Shown piece by piece: positions 18,003 through 26,933 of a stretch of DNA of 31,727 nt. The notes beneath the pieces are model-generated. The model was not told where the DNA came from and did no database searches. It saw nothing but the letters and a program-made list of their open reading frames with translations. Within the stretch, counting starts at the first letter, position 1; every line of letters begins with the position of its first letter. This DNA is from Mesostigma viride. Taxonomy: Eukaryota; Streptophyta; Mesostigmatophyceae; Mesostigmatales; Mesostigmataceae. The DNA is taken from the NCBI GenBank assembly GCA_009746045.1, contig RPFO01002113.1, forward strand, positions 1 through 31,727. The letters are read 5' to 3'. The translations under genes and the position numbers were made by a program.

Positions 18003-18773
18003 ATGGACGACCTCCCCGAGTACGACTTCGAGGAGCACGAGGCCGAGATGGACGGGGCCGAGACGGGCCCGGCGATCTCGGACGGGGCGCCCTACCGCGT
18101 GTTGCGCGCCGCGCCGTTACGCGCCTTGCTGGAGAAGGGACGTCGCGACACGTGGCCGGAACGGACGGACGTGTGCTGCTGGCACTGCTGCCACCCGTTC
18201 GACGGGGTCCCGGCGGTGCTGCCCGTGGGGTACAAGCCGGGCAAGGGTTTTTTGGTGAAGGGCGTGTTCTGCGGATTCGCGTGCGCCAAGAGCTATAACA
18301 TGGACACGTCGGGGGCGCAGAGGGAACTACGGAACATGTGGCTGTTCGACATGATGCTGAAATTGTGGCGGTCGAACCCGAGCCGCGAGCGGCGCGCTTT
18401 CCCGGGAGTGCGTCCCGCTCCGCCGCGGACGTGCTTGAAGATGTTCGGCGGGGACATGACGATCGAGGAGTTCCGAGGGGCGGACCCGTTCGAGCTGCAT
18501 CGCGTGTTGGACCCTCCGTTCACGATGGACGTCATACAGCAGGTGCATTGCGTGTACGAGATCAACGAGAAGGCGCGGAGGACGAAGAGGGACGCGGTCG
18601 TGCGCGAGCCCACGATCCGCGACCCGGCGGAGTCGAAGAAGCGGCGGGACGCGGAACAGGCCAAGTTGACGTTGAAACGTCCGCGGCCGTCCGCGAACCC
18701 GAAACACAGTTTAGACAAGTTTCTTAGCAAGGGCAAGGCCAAGGCGCCCACCGTCGCGATCCCGCCTCGGTGA
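18003..18773 (+). CDS. VLTF2: Late transcription factor 2-like zinc protein (VLTF2 family)
   Basis: A 256-residue protein with the layout of the poxvirus A1L / NCLDV VLTF2 family. After an acidic N terminus come CCWHC at 58-62 followed by HPFDGVPAVLPVGY, then FLVKGVFCGFACAKSYN with C90 and C94, together one treble-clef zinc site. The following helices end in APPRTCLKMFGGDMTIEEFR (about 138-158), another hallmark. The C terminus is basic (ESKKRRDAEQ, LDKFLSKGKAK). In this family the protein acts with other viral factors to start late gene transcription in the cytoplasmic or nuclear factory. This is the best single marker for a nucleocytoplasmic large DNA virus in the window. It ends a closely spaced plus-strand row beginning at 16477. 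Confidence 0.85.
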   Translation: MDDLPEYDFEEHEAEMDGAETGPAISDGAPYRVLRAAPLRALLEKGRRDTWPERTDVCCWHCCHPFDGVPAVLPVGYKPGKGFLVKGVFCGFACAKSYNMDTSGAQRELRNMWLFDMMLKLWRSNPSRERRAFPGVRPAPPRTCLKMFGGDMTIEEFRGADPFELHRVLDPPFTMDVIQQVHCVYEINEKARRTKRDAVVREPTIRDPAESKKRRDAEQAKLTLKRPRPSANPKHSLDKFLSKGKAKAPTVAIPPR

Positions 18774-18811
18774 AAATTTGTATCGATTCGTATTATAGGA
18801 ATGAATAAAGC

Positions 18812-20073
18812 ATGTCCCCTCCAAAATCGGTCAAGAAGCCCAAACAAACAACTGCGCATAGGCCAAAAGCGTTAGCGGCGTTGCACGAAGCGACGTCGAC
18901 GCGCGATGACAACTCCGACACGGCCGTGTACTGTTCCGACGGCATCGTGAAGGGCATGACGAAACGCGACGCGGTAGGCCTGTTCCGGCTGCTGTTCCCC
19001 GACACGCCGGCGTCCGAGGTCCGCTCGATGCACAAGGACGACCTCTGTCGCAAGTTGGGGGGCACGGTCATGGATAAGCTGAGCGAGCAGGCGTGCACGC
19101 AGACGCTCGTGTCCGCGGGCGGCGTGACGCGCGACCAGCTCGTGTCCATCGCGGCGTTGCTCGCGAGCAAACCCGAGTCGGAGTTCCGACAGCGGTCCAA
19201 GGAGGATTTGTGTGCGCTCGTGTCGGGTCGCCTGAAGGTCGGCCAGCGGTTCAAGTTCTTGCGACGGATGATCCCCTCGCGGGTGATGAACAAGATCAAA
19301 CTGGTCGTCCAAAAGGTCATCGACGCGTCTGGAGACGTCGCCATATTTGTTTCGTCGTTTCCCTACATCGAGCGGCTTCTCGATGGATTACCTCGACCCG
19401 TGCTTTGGATGATGCAAGCCTTGGTGGGTATCAGGACCGCCGGATTAAAAAACCCGCGGTTGCAGGGATGGATTTATGCAAACATGATCCCCATGTTTTT
19501 CCATCTTGCGGGCGTCCCCGTACCCATATGGGTGACGAGTCTTTTGGCTTTGTTGCATCCGGAACGTGATATTGAGCAAAGTGCGAAGTTGGTGGCGGTG
19601 AGCGGAGGTATGTTGGGGGTCAGGGAGGGGAGTAGGGGCTTGAGGCGCGTAATATTCGAGAAAGACGCGGATAGGGACGCGAAGGCTTACGAAGATCGCA
19701 TCACGAAAGAGGGGATGGACATCATTCGAAAGGAGAAAGGTCTAGAGAATTTGGAACGAGATGCCGGAGAAGGTTGGTGGATAAAAAACACGGGGGGAAG
19801 AAGAGGGCGTGCCGACAAGAAGCTGTACGGCAACGCGCGGAAGGCGTAGAGGCTGCAGTGAAGGAACTTTTATACGACCCTGCCGTCGAGCGGTTCGACA
19901 TAAAGAACAAGGCGAAGGCGTACCGCGATTACGTCACACAAGGAATCGATGATAGGGTCATTAACGAGGATATTGGCGCTTTAAGGTACGCTGAAGCCGT
20001 TAAAGATCTCTTTAAGGACGTAGCGTGGTCTTCTATCGAGGACTGGTTGCCGTTTCGTTGGAAAAAAACGTGA
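18812..20073 (+). CDS. Unknown protein with N-terminal KxxLC double repeat, one frame break
   Basis: About 420 residues. At about residues 49-145 two half-repeats each end in a K-(D/E)-D-L-C motif (HKDDLCRKLGG; SKEDLCALVSG). The same domain begins the 23567-25087 protein. From about 19345 the base composition drops and the protein becomes hydrophobic-helical (FVSSFPYIERLLDGLP; LVGIRTAG; MIPMFFHLAGVPVPIWVTS), then charged. The C-terminal 80 residues (AAVKELLYDPAVERFDI and so on) are in another frame, joined near the A6/G6 runs at 19782-19797. One added base gives 421 codons. The start follows aataaag. No function is known; the hydrophobic middle could touch membranes. Confidence 0.65.
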
Positions 20074-20109
20074 ATCCATTTGGCGCGCGACACGTCGGGT
20101 TAGCGTGTG

Positions 20110-21237
20110 TCAAGTCCTCGCTGTCAGGCGCCACCGCGTCTGCGCCTTCGTCCGCGGCCGCGTCTGCGACCGCGTCACCCTCCGCGCCGGCGGCTGTTTC
20201 CGTTTCCTCGCGGGTCTCCTTACAGGAACCAGCGGAGGCGGAGGGGGCGGGGGCGGGGGCGGGAGAGGAGGAGGAGATGCGCGGATGCGACGAGTCAACG
20301 CCCTCGCGGCCTGCGTCGGCGTCCGAGCGGCCGTGGGCGCCCTCGACGCGGACCGCGTCGTCCTCGTGGCCGGCAGCGCGTGCGCCGCCGTCAAGTCGGG
20401 CAACGCGTCCGGTCTCCTGTACGTGTCGCCACAGTTGCCGATGACGGTCATCAAGGGCGCCTCCATCAGGAACCCGAGGCCGTTGCTATCGTCGAAGATC
20501 TCGAAGCCGTACTGGTGGCGGTAGTACCCCGCGAGCTCGCGGTTGTCCTCGATCTCGCACACCGTCGTGCGTCGAAACTTCGCCTTGTCCTCCTCCGTCT
20601 TCATCTTCTTCGTCGTGACCTCGACGTATCGGTTCGTGGCCTTGTGCTGCAAGAGGTACTTGCGCAAGTCCTCGTCGGACATGGTGAGCGCCTTGCGCTT
20701 TTTGGAGTCCTTCGACATCTCGCAGTGTCCCCCGCCGGCCTCCAGTCCGATGACCGCGGTGGCCGGGTCCCTCACGAACCCCTTTTCGACCATGAGGAAG
20801 ATCGCCGCGCACAAGAGCTTCTTGCCGAGCCCCGCCAGCGAGGCCCTCTCCGTGCTGGTACTGTCCCCGCGAAACTGCTGCGGACGGACGTAGAACCATT
20901 CGAGGTACAGGTAGTTGTTCCGCAGTCGCTCGGCCTCGTTCTCCTTCCCGGGCGGCGTGTGCGCCTTGTCCCGTTTCCGGCTGTCGATCTGCACGTACGC
21001 GAGGTCGTTGTACGGCGGCCGCTCCTCCCTCAACTTTTTCGTCAGGCCGGAGGAGTACCCGCTCGGGATCGGGATCCACAAGTACAATGTCTTGCGCAGG
21101 AATTTGTAGTGGACCTCGAGAGGGAACTCCTTCGTATTAGGCTCCTCTCGGATCCTGTAATCGACGCGCACGCGTTTCGTGGGGATCAGCGCGAGCTCGT
21201 CCGCGAGCCCCGGCGCGTACATGTTGTCCTTGGTCAT
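20110..21237 (-). CDS. GNAT-like acetyltransferase with Pro-rich basic tail
   Basis: A 375-residue protein starting at MTKDNMYAPG (CAT 21235-21237). The centre fits a GNAT fold: strand LYLEWFYVRP at 110-119, then GLGKKLLCAAIFLMVEKGF (136-154) in the place of the acetyl-CoA-binding loop and helix, strand VIGLEA, and the typical LAGYYRHQYGFEIFD at 235-249 before a last strand. The Q/R-x-x-G-x-G/A signature is not perfect (QFRGDSTST, ASLAGLGKK), so activity on acetyl-CoA is probable but not certain. From about 285 the tail is Ala/Thr/Arg-rich with a long Pro run and basic ends, and is likely disordered. Similar proteins with GNAT folds are frequent in NCLDVs; substrate unknown. Confidence 0.65.
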   Translation of the reverse strand: MTKDNMYAPGLADELALIPTKRVRVDYRIREEPNTKEFPLEVHYKFLRKTLYLWIPIPSGYSSGLTKKLREERPPYNDLAYVQIDSRKRDKAHTPPGKENEAERLRNNYLYLEWFYVRPQQFRGDSTSTERASLAGLGKKLLCAAIFLMVEKGFVRDPATAVIGLEAGGGHCEMSKDSKKRKALTMSDEDLRKYLLQHKATNRYVEVTTKKMKTEEDKAKFRRTTVCEIEDNRELAGYYRHQYGFEIFDDSNGLGFLMEAPLMTVIGNCGDTYRRPDALPDLTAAHALPATRTTRSASRAPTAARTPTQAARALTRRIRASPPPLPPPPPPPPPPLVPVRRPARKRKQPPARRVTRSQTRPRTKAQTRWRLTART

Positions 21238-21301
21238 GACGCCACGTCGTAATGCTGTACGCGTCCAAAAAAATATCGCAACGGATTGATAGAAAGATAC
21301 G

Positions 21302-21466
21302 ATGGTCGCGAGACGTCCGAGGCGTCCCAACGGCTGCATCCGTCGCCGGCCCGGTTCGGCCGCCAGGAACCCGTGGGTCCAGCTCGTCATGAAGACGTGG
21401 GACCAGGGGCGCGGCGGCACCTACAAGCAGGCCATTCAGAAGGCCCGTGCCCAGTGGAACAAGTAA
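21302..21466 (+). CDS. Tiny basic protein with NPWVxxV...TYKQA motif
   Basis: A 54-residue protein beginning MVARRPRRPNG, with an Arg-rich head, then NPWVQLVMKTW and GGTYKQAIQKARAQW, ending NK. From memory, short NCLDV proteins with a basic head and an NPW..hV ... tYkqAl..A...Y pattern are common, and this one has the same order. It may bind DNA in the virion, but this is inference. The frame is clean from ATG to stop. An A/T-rich stretch (ccaaaaaaatatcgc) lies 20-35 bases upstream. It is divergent from the GNAT-like gene, and its last 31 bases overlap the convergent 21436-21887 gene. Confidence 0.65.
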   Translation: MVARRPRRPNGCIRRRPGSAARNPWVQLVMKTWDQGRGGTYKQAIQKARAQWNK

Positions 21467-21887
21467 ACGCATTCGTCCTTGGTCAATGACCCTCGCCTGA
21501 TCGATCGAGGGTCGCCGTTCTCGTATCGGTCGTAGACGCGCGCGTCCGTGCGCGCGGCCACGACCGACTCGATTTCGGGGATCCGGCGTGCGATCACCGA
21601 TCGGGCGCGGCGAGGTGGTCCGTCCAATCGCTCATCGTGAGCCCGGGCGCGACGACGTCGCCGTGCACGGGGGTCTGGAACGCGCGCGTCGCGGAGAGGT
21701 TCAAGGGGAGTCCGTCCTCCCTGGCGCGAGGATTGGCGAGGACGCGCGCGTCGCAGCAATCTCCGTGGCGGAGGGCGACGGGGTCGTCGCATTGGAGCAG
21801 AGAGCGGAACACGCGGTCGCGGTCCCATTTGGACACGCGTCCGTGGGTGACGGGGTGGTCTCCGGCGGGTACGAACAGGAAGTCCAT
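21436..21887 (-). CDS. Unknown small protein, one frame break
   Basis: About 150 residues. The first part starts MDFLFVPAGDHPVTHG and contains CDDPVALRHGDCCDARV. The second, after a break at the G3/C3 run near 21603-21605, contains RSVIARRIPEIESVVAART and ends YLFHWARAF. One added base makes 151 codons without stops. The ATG (CAT 21885-21887) faces the start of the 21912 gene across a 24-base gap with a T7 run and gataaatga. The family is not recognised. The Cys/His content in the first half could bind a metal. Confidence 0.5.
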
Positions 21888-21911
21888 TTTTTTATGTCGG
21901 GAGAATGATAA

Positions 21912-23530
21912 ATGAGCCTCGCGCGGTACTTGCAGCACGTGCAAGGAGGCGACGGTTTTTCTCCGCACATTTTCGACGAGCACTTCGCCAAGTACGCGAA
22001 CGAGGGGTACGCCGCCCCCGTCGAGCCGACCGCCGAGGCCGTACCGCCGCCCGTCCCGTACGGCGACATCACGGCGCGGCAGGCAGAGGACTTCGGGGTG
22101 GTTATGGTGGACCGCGACGTGCTTGCGCGGATCATGCGCGCGGTCGAGGAGGTGGAGAGACGCAAGGGTCTTTCGGTTCCGCCGTCGTTGAACTCGGTGT
22201 ACGCGAGCGAGGGGGCGGGTGGCCGGGGGTGACGACGGACGACGGGGAGCTGGTTCGTATGCCGTCTCGCCTGGATTTGGACTACGGTACGAAGATGCCT
22301 CCGATGATGCTTCCGTCGGACTTTGAGCGCGTGATGGCGCCGATCTACCCGGGATTCCGTCCTGTGCACGGGGCGGGCGACTCGGGCGGCAACGATAGGA
22401 GCGATGACGCGCCCAAACCCTCCTCCGCTGTTTCCGCTGGTCCCGCTGCGCCCTCCGCTTCTACTGTCACCGCCGCCTCGAGAGGTACGGGCCCCGACCC
22501 GATCACCGTCGCGTCTGGCGCGAGTTCGTCCGCGGACGGACCGAGTTCTCGCACGGGTGCGAAAACGGATATCGATAAGGACGAGGAGTTGTGGAAATTG
22601 TTCGATGCGCGTGGGATAAAGAACAGGGTGGAAAAAATGCTAGAAGGCAAGTCTATTGAGGAAGGAGAGGCATTAAAACAGAATTTCTTGGATGTGATTC
22701 ACGCCGCCGAGGATGACCCGGCCTCATGGGATGCGATCGCCTTGGCCGTTGCGTCAACGCTCGACGCGGGAGGCGATGCCGCGAAATATGCGTGGAAAAC
22801 CGGGCGGAATCTATTGGACGCGGCGGGTGAGCGACTCGCAAGCGGGATCGTCAAACTGATGTTTGCGAAACCGACACCTGTCGCGACAGCATTGTCGGAC
22901 GACCTTGTGCGCGCTGACAGGATCATGTCTGAACTGGATACGCTAGAATACGAGGGTTTGGATAAACGTCTTGAATATGCGAACAAAGTGCTAGATGCGA
23001 TGGCCAAACTTGAGGGTGATTTTTCACCGGAGATGAAGATGTACGCGGCTGATGCTCATACTATGGCTACCGAAATCATAGATGATCCCAATAGTACGGA
23101 TGCGCGTGAAAACATAGCACGGATTGGCAATACCATTAACCTCATCAAAACGGCGGTGGGAGATATGGCGGTATATCACGCTCCGAAAACGATCATCCCT
23201 GAGAGAACTAGGCTCGATGATTATAACGACCTCAAGGCACTGATAGAAAATTTTGGCAAGTCGGATCCGTCAGACCTACAAAAAAGAGGGAAGTTCACGG
23301 CGCTGGGGAAAGACGTCGTGCGAATGTTGGATGAAAATTCGTTCCCTGATTTTTTTACCCCCAAATTGGTCCAAAACTTGAGAAACATCGCGAATATTCT
23401 GAAGAGTGATCAGCGTGGCATGACGGTGGAAACGATGGAGGATCGACGGAAATCGATGGTAGACGTAATCAAGGGTGTTGAACGCAACAGGACCGGCTTT
23501 CTGATAGACTCCGCATCTCCGGGAGTTTGA
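21912..23530 (+). CDS. Unknown protein with GC-rich head and AT-rich helical body, one frame break
   Basis: About 539 residues. Residues 1-105 (MSLARYLQHVQGGDG ... EEVERRKGLSVPPS) and the rest are in different frames, joined at the G5 run 22211-22215; one added G gives 540 codons. After a Pro/Ser/Ala-rich linker (22380-22560) the body from about 22570 is helical, with no long hydrophobic part (GEALKQNFLDVIHAAEDD; RLEYANKVLDAMAKLEGD; MATEIIDDPNSTDARENI). Line 22981 has 27 G+C of 60, so the composition changes sharply at the linker. It is the first of three consecutive unknown genes. Start element gataaATG. A virion or scaffold role is possible, but nothing proves it. Confidence 0.65.
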
Positions 23531-23566
23531 CCAATAAAATCTCAGTACCAAGAGTATACAGATGTC

Positions 23567-25087
23567 ATGACCACTCCGGGCAACGTGTTACTTTCGCTGT
23601 ACGAGGGCGGCAAGGCCGTCCCGGCCAAGGTGGCGAGCTGGGTGCGGGAGAGCGTCGGGTCCTGCGCGAGCGGCGTCGGAAAGACGCTCAAGAGGGACGA
23701 GATGGCGCGCGTCGTCGCGGCCATGTACCCCGACCTGCCCGCCGAATTCCTGCAAAAAGCGGCCAAACCGTCCCTCTGTCTCCTGCTGGGCGACGAGATC
23801 GTCGGCCGCACGATCTCGGGCTTGTGTCGCCAGGGCCTGGCGGGCGGCCCCGACACGCAACGGCGATTGATCGAGATCGTCTCCACGCTCACCCAACAGC
23901 CCGCCGCGAGTTTGGTAGCGCTCTCGCGCGATGCGCTGTGCTCGCTGGCGGCGAACGCGTCCTCGACGAAGCAGAGAGCGGGCGCGATGCACGCCGCCAA
24001 ACTGCTCGACCCGCTCGCGGGCGTCGACTGGTCCAAGGTGGGCGCGCAGGCGTCGTCGGCTCTGTCCGCGGCGGCGCGCGGCGGGCGCGCGGCGTTCGAC
24101 GCGTCCAAGGTGATCGGAGAGCAACTCTACGACGGGACGAACGCGGTGTTGCAGTCGCCGGTCACGCGCGCGGCGGCGAGGATGGCGGGACAGGCGGCGA
24201 TGGCGGGCGGACGGATGGCAGGACAGGCGGCGATGGCGGGCGGACGGATGGCGGGGAGGGCGGCGATGGACATGGTGGCGCCTCCGCCGTTCGAGATCCA
24301 CGGGGTGACGCAGCACAGGGCGTACCAGGTGGCGCTGGATTCGGCGCACCGGATGCGATCCGATCGGATCGCGTCGGCGATGAACCCGTACACGGGCGTG
24401 GAGAAGGGCAAGGCGCCCAAGGTGTCCCGCGCGATGCGGAGGGACGGGAACCCGTACGTCGGCTACGGGAACGCCGGGTATCTGGGCTCCAAGAGGACAT
24501 CGACCGCCGCCGCAGCGGCCGCCAGGGGAGGGAGCGGGTCGTTGCGCGGGTTGGTACGGGGGCTCGGAATAGGGCTGGGCCGCGGTAGACGAATTGGTAG
24601 CGGTAGCGGTGCAAGTGGAAGTGGTGGGGGCGGGGGCGGAAGTGGTCCCGGACCCAGCGCGGTCACGCGCGCATCCGTGACGAATGTGTTTAATGCCGCC
24701 ATGCACGCGTGGCAGAGGACCCGAAACGCATTCGCCGCCGGACTTGCAGCCCGCGAGGCTGCAGAGGACGCGGGGGCGGAGGAAGACGAAGCACGACGCG
24801 CGGAGAAATTTGTCATTGGCGCCATGTCGGGTCCATCTGTCCGTGCCTCCGCCGGTAACGCGAGTGGGTCAACGAAGAAGGCGGTGGCAACCATGTGGGG
24901 CGCGGTTGGTTCCAGCCGCAAGATGGCATCAACTGCGTTCGCGAAAGGGAAAGCTACGTTGGGGCCTCATGCCAACACATTCGCGGAATCGGTGAAGAGA
25001 GCCGTTAAGGAGGCCTTGGATACACCAGCTCCGGTTCCTCGTGGTCTTCCTGGGGGGGGTCACATCCGGATCGAGATGCGAAGATGA
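23567..25087 (+). CDS. Unknown protein with KxxLC double-repeat head and Gly-rich linker
   Basis: A 506-residue protein. Residues about 40-135 (LKRDEMARVV ... MYPDLPA ... KPSLCLLLGD ... SRDALCSLA) align with residues 49-145 of the 18812 protein, sharing KRD, the PD.PA turn, the LC sites and a central CxQ.L. Next come Ala/Gly/Met repeats encoded by a 33-bp unit, a section with NPYTGVEKGKAP and GNPYVGYGNAGYLGSK, and a Gly/Ser-rich linker (about 24590-24655). A helical, AT-richer C-terminal domain (VTNVFNAAMHAWQRTRNAF and so on) follows. Its stop overlaps the next ATG (ATGA at 25084-25087), a sign of coupled expression. The family is unknown. Confidence 0.7.
   Translation: MTTPGNVLLSLYEGGKAVPAKVASWVRESVGSCASGVGKTLKRDEMARVVAAMYPDLPAEFLQKAAKPSLCLLLGDEIVGRTISGLCRQGLAGGPDTQRRLIEIVSTLTQQPAASLVALSRDALCSLAANASSTKQRAGAMHAAKLLDPLAGVDWSKVGAQASSALSAAARGGRAAFDASKVIGEQLYDGTNAVLQSPVTRAAARMAGQAAMAGGRMAGQAAMAGGRMAGRAAMDMVAPPPFEIHGVTQHRAYQVALDSAHRMRSDRIASAMNPYTGVEKGKAPKVSRAMRRDGNPYVGYGNAGYLGSKRTSTAAAAAARGGSGSLRGLVRGLGIGLGRGRRIGSGSGASGSGGGGGGSGPGPSAVTRASVTNVFNAAMHAWQRTRNAFAAGLAAREAAEDAGAEEDEARRAEKFVIGAMSGPSVRASAGNASGSTKKAVATMWGAVGSSRKMASTAFAKGKATLGPHANTFAESVKRAVKEALDTPAPVPRGLPGGGHIRIEMRR
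24182..24273 (+). repeat. 33-bp in-frame tandem repeat
   Basis: The unit beginning atggcgggacaggcggcg recurs at 24182, 24215 and 24248 (the last partial and changed). It encodes MAGQAAMAGGR repeats inside the 23567-25087 protein. Because 33 is a multiple of three, copy-number changes would keep the frame. Confidence 0.85.
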
Positions 25088-26223
25088 ATAAGCTCGTATC
25101 ACAAAAAATTGCATTGGGCGTAATTAAAGATACGACTCCTAACTACAATTTATTGTATAATATCGCCCTTGACTATCATAGGAGAGGGGGGGACAGCGAT
25201 CGCTTTCGAGCTGACCAGGACAGACTACTAACAATGGCACGCAAAGCGACAACGCCTCTTCTACAGTCTATTAGCAAAGAAGACGTATCAGTGATCCAAA
25301 CCATTTTGTCCAACATGGAACTTGAAAAGGAGCTAGGTGTGTCTCCGACGCCCATTGCGGTATTGGACACAAAGGATGCAGGTAAAAAGGGGGGGTCGAC
25401 GAACGATGACAAGAAGGCCATAACAGTCCGCTCAGAGGCGGGTAGCACCTCTAGCTCCGGCGCGGGAAAGAGGCCGTTTTATGCGATGGCAAATGGTCAA
25501 ATTTTAGATGCCATTCAGGCTGCAGGTTTGATTTCAGAACGTGCGTTATCTAGAGCCATGAAGACCGCTTTGGGCCAAATCCGTGCCAGGGGCGGTCCTT
25601 CTTCTATTACAGCCGCGGAGTTAACATCCGCGTTACGACAAGCGACGCGTGCGATCGGTAAGCAGAAGATCCAAGATCTGCGAGCTTTTAATGATGAGGA
25701 CCTAATCAAACACACCAATAAAATGAGAAAGGCTTACCTAGAAGCGAGAGACAAATACAAGTTGGACAATGGCATGGATTGGTCGATTGAAATGAACACG
25801 AAGGTTGCGAAGGACTTACTATCTAAGTCGCTGATCGAGGAGGGTATAGATCCTAACGGGGCATTGGATCGATGGTTGGTAGTGAAGCAAGACATCGATC
25901 GAAAGGAAAATGGCAATCATGGAGGAGGAGGGGTGTCAGAACCCGGGAATGCCATGAAAATTAATCTAAACATGGGGGGCGCGTCTGGTTCCGGCGCGGG
26001 AAATGGGTTGGATACGGCCAAAGAAGATCCGATCGAATCCGATTCGGAGGAACACTCGTCAAAACAGAAACGATACGCTCGTTCTGGCCATACCAAGAAG
26101 CACCGTCCGGCCTCCTCGACCGTCAAGCGCAAGCACCGCGCCAAGTCCGCCCCGTCATCCGGCTCCTCCTCGCGGCAGCGGTGTTCCCACTCCCTCGGCG
26201 CCAACGCCGTCCTATGCGCCTAA
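25084..26223 (+). CDS. Unknown helical protein with basic Ser-rich tail
   Basis: A 379-residue protein coupled to the previous gene by ATGA. Residues 1-85 are helical (LVSQKIALGVIKDTTPNYN ... KEDVSVIQTILSNMEL). A Lys/Gly/Ser linker follows, then a second helical domain (about 135-270: FYAMANGQILDAIQAAGL; TAAELTSALRQATRAIG; LLSKSLIEEGIDPNGALDRW). A Gly-rich linker and a basic tail (KKHRPASS, KRKHRAKSAPSSGS) end the protein. The body is AT-richer than the window while the tail after 26090 is GC-rich. Another frame over the last 80 bases reads a Pro-rich end, so the real C terminus may differ. No transmembrane segment or motif is recognised. Confidence 0.65.
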   Translation: MNKLVSQKIALGVIKDTTPNYNLLYNIALDYHRRGGDSDRFRADQDRLLTMARKATTPLLQSISKEDVSVIQTILSNMELEKELGVSPTPIAVLDTKDAGKKGGSTNDDKKAITVRSEAGSTSSSGAGKRPFYAMANGQILDAIQAAGLISERALSRAMKTALGQIRARGGPSSITAAELTSALRQATRAIGKQKIQDLRAFNDEDLIKHTNKMRKAYLEARDKYKLDNGMDWSIEMNTKVAKDLLSKSLIEEGIDPNGALDRWLVVKQDIDRKENGNHGGGGVSEPGNAMKINLNMGGASGSGAGNGLDTAKEDPIESDSEEHSSKQKRYARSGHTKKHRPASSTVKRKHRAKSAPSSGSSSRQRCSHSLGANAVLCA

Positions 26224-26272
26224 CCGGCCCGCGAAATTCTGTCCACTCCCGTTGTGAGTGTCCCTGCGAACG

Positions 26273-26869
26273 ATGGAGCCCGCTCCGGACGTCGCCCCCG
26301 AACTCGTCTGCCGTCTCTGCGGCGACTCCTCGGCCGCCAAGCCCCTCGACTGGAAGTCCCTCTGCAAGGCCTGTCGCAAGGCCGAGGGGAAGAAGTTCAA
26401 GGCGTCCAAGGAGGGCTACTTCCGCAACCAGGTCCACTCCCTGCACAAGACCAACCGCCGTTCCGGTCGTCGCCAGGTGTCCCTCACCGCGCGGGACCTG
26501 GCCGAGATATGGGACCAGCAGGGCGGTCTGTGCGCCATCACCGCGTTAGAGATGACGCACGCGCCCGACTCCGGTCCCGGCCCGGCGGGCAGATCCGCGA
26601 CCGTCGATCTCATCGACCCGAAGGCCGGCGTCGTCAAGGGGAACGTCCGTCTCGTCTGTCGACGCGTCAAGCGCATGAAGGGCAACGATGACGTCGATTC
26701 GTTCCTCGACTTCTGCGCCCTGATTGGCGACCGATCCGCGGCACCGTCCACTAGTGCCGTCAAAGCCGACACGGCCGACGAAAACGACACGAACATGTCG
26801 GTCGATCGTGTCGGTTCGGCCGCCCACACGTCCTGGGCCGACATCCAGGACGACATCGAGGAAGTATAA
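26273..26869 (+). CDS. HNH-fold protein with N-terminal zinc pairs
   Basis: A 198-residue protein. CRLCG (13-17) and CKAC (31-34) form one likely zinc site. The HNH-like part is at 72-148: DLAEIWDQQGGLCAITALEM, then TVDLIDPKAGVVKGNVRLVC and RRVKRMKGNDDVDSFLDFC. This is the usual order of viral HNH proteins, including the GN-V-LVC segment. However, the first His expected before the D-P turn is replaced (VDLIDP) and a last His is not clear, so it may be weak or inactive as a nuclease. The acidic tail follows. The upstream GTG at 26258 is an alternative start; ATG at 26273 was chosen. Confidence 0.65.
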   Translation: MEPAPDVAPELVCRLCGDSSAAKPLDWKSLCKACRKAEGKKFKASKEGYFRNQVHSLHKTNRRSGRRQVSLTARDLAEIWDQQGGLCAITALEMTHAPDSGPGPAGRSATVDLIDPKAGVVKGNVRLVCRRVKRMKGNDDVDSFLDFCALIGDRSAAPSTSAVKADTADENDTNMSVDRVGSAAHTSWADIQDDIEEV

Positions 26870-26872
26870 AGG
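26864..26872 (+). promoter_or_regulatory. TATA-like element before the ssDNA-binding-like gene
   Basis: gtataaagg overlaps the stop codon of the HNH gene and lies about 60 bases before the ATG at 26934. A pyrimidine-rich leader follows (ctttctctccacctacctcc). It is the longest leader in this part of the window; the function is inferred from position only. Confidence 0.4.
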
Positions 26873-26933
26873 TCGCCCCGCTCGTTGTCCGAGCTCGTTC
26901 CTTTCTCTCCACCTACCTCCACACACCTCAAGA

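Noticed and set aside
16431-18038. Long minus-strand open frame of 535 codons opposite the 16477-18003 genes
   Set aside because: It is antisense to three well-packed plus-strand genes, has Arg/Gly/His-rich composition typical of GC-rich shadows, and no domain is visible.
2171-20073. Spliceosomal introns as the cause of the frame changes
   Set aside because: Coding character continues right through each junction without intervening non-coding sequence or GT...AG pairs at fitting places.
20107-21252. 381-codon plus-strand open frame opposite the GNAT-like gene
   Set aside because: Arg/Leu/Val shadow composition; the minus strand holds a recognisable acetyltransferase fold.
23588-24706. 372-codon minus-strand open frame opposite the 23567 gene
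   Set aside because: His/Arg/Gly-rich shadow; the plus strand shares a domain with another gene.
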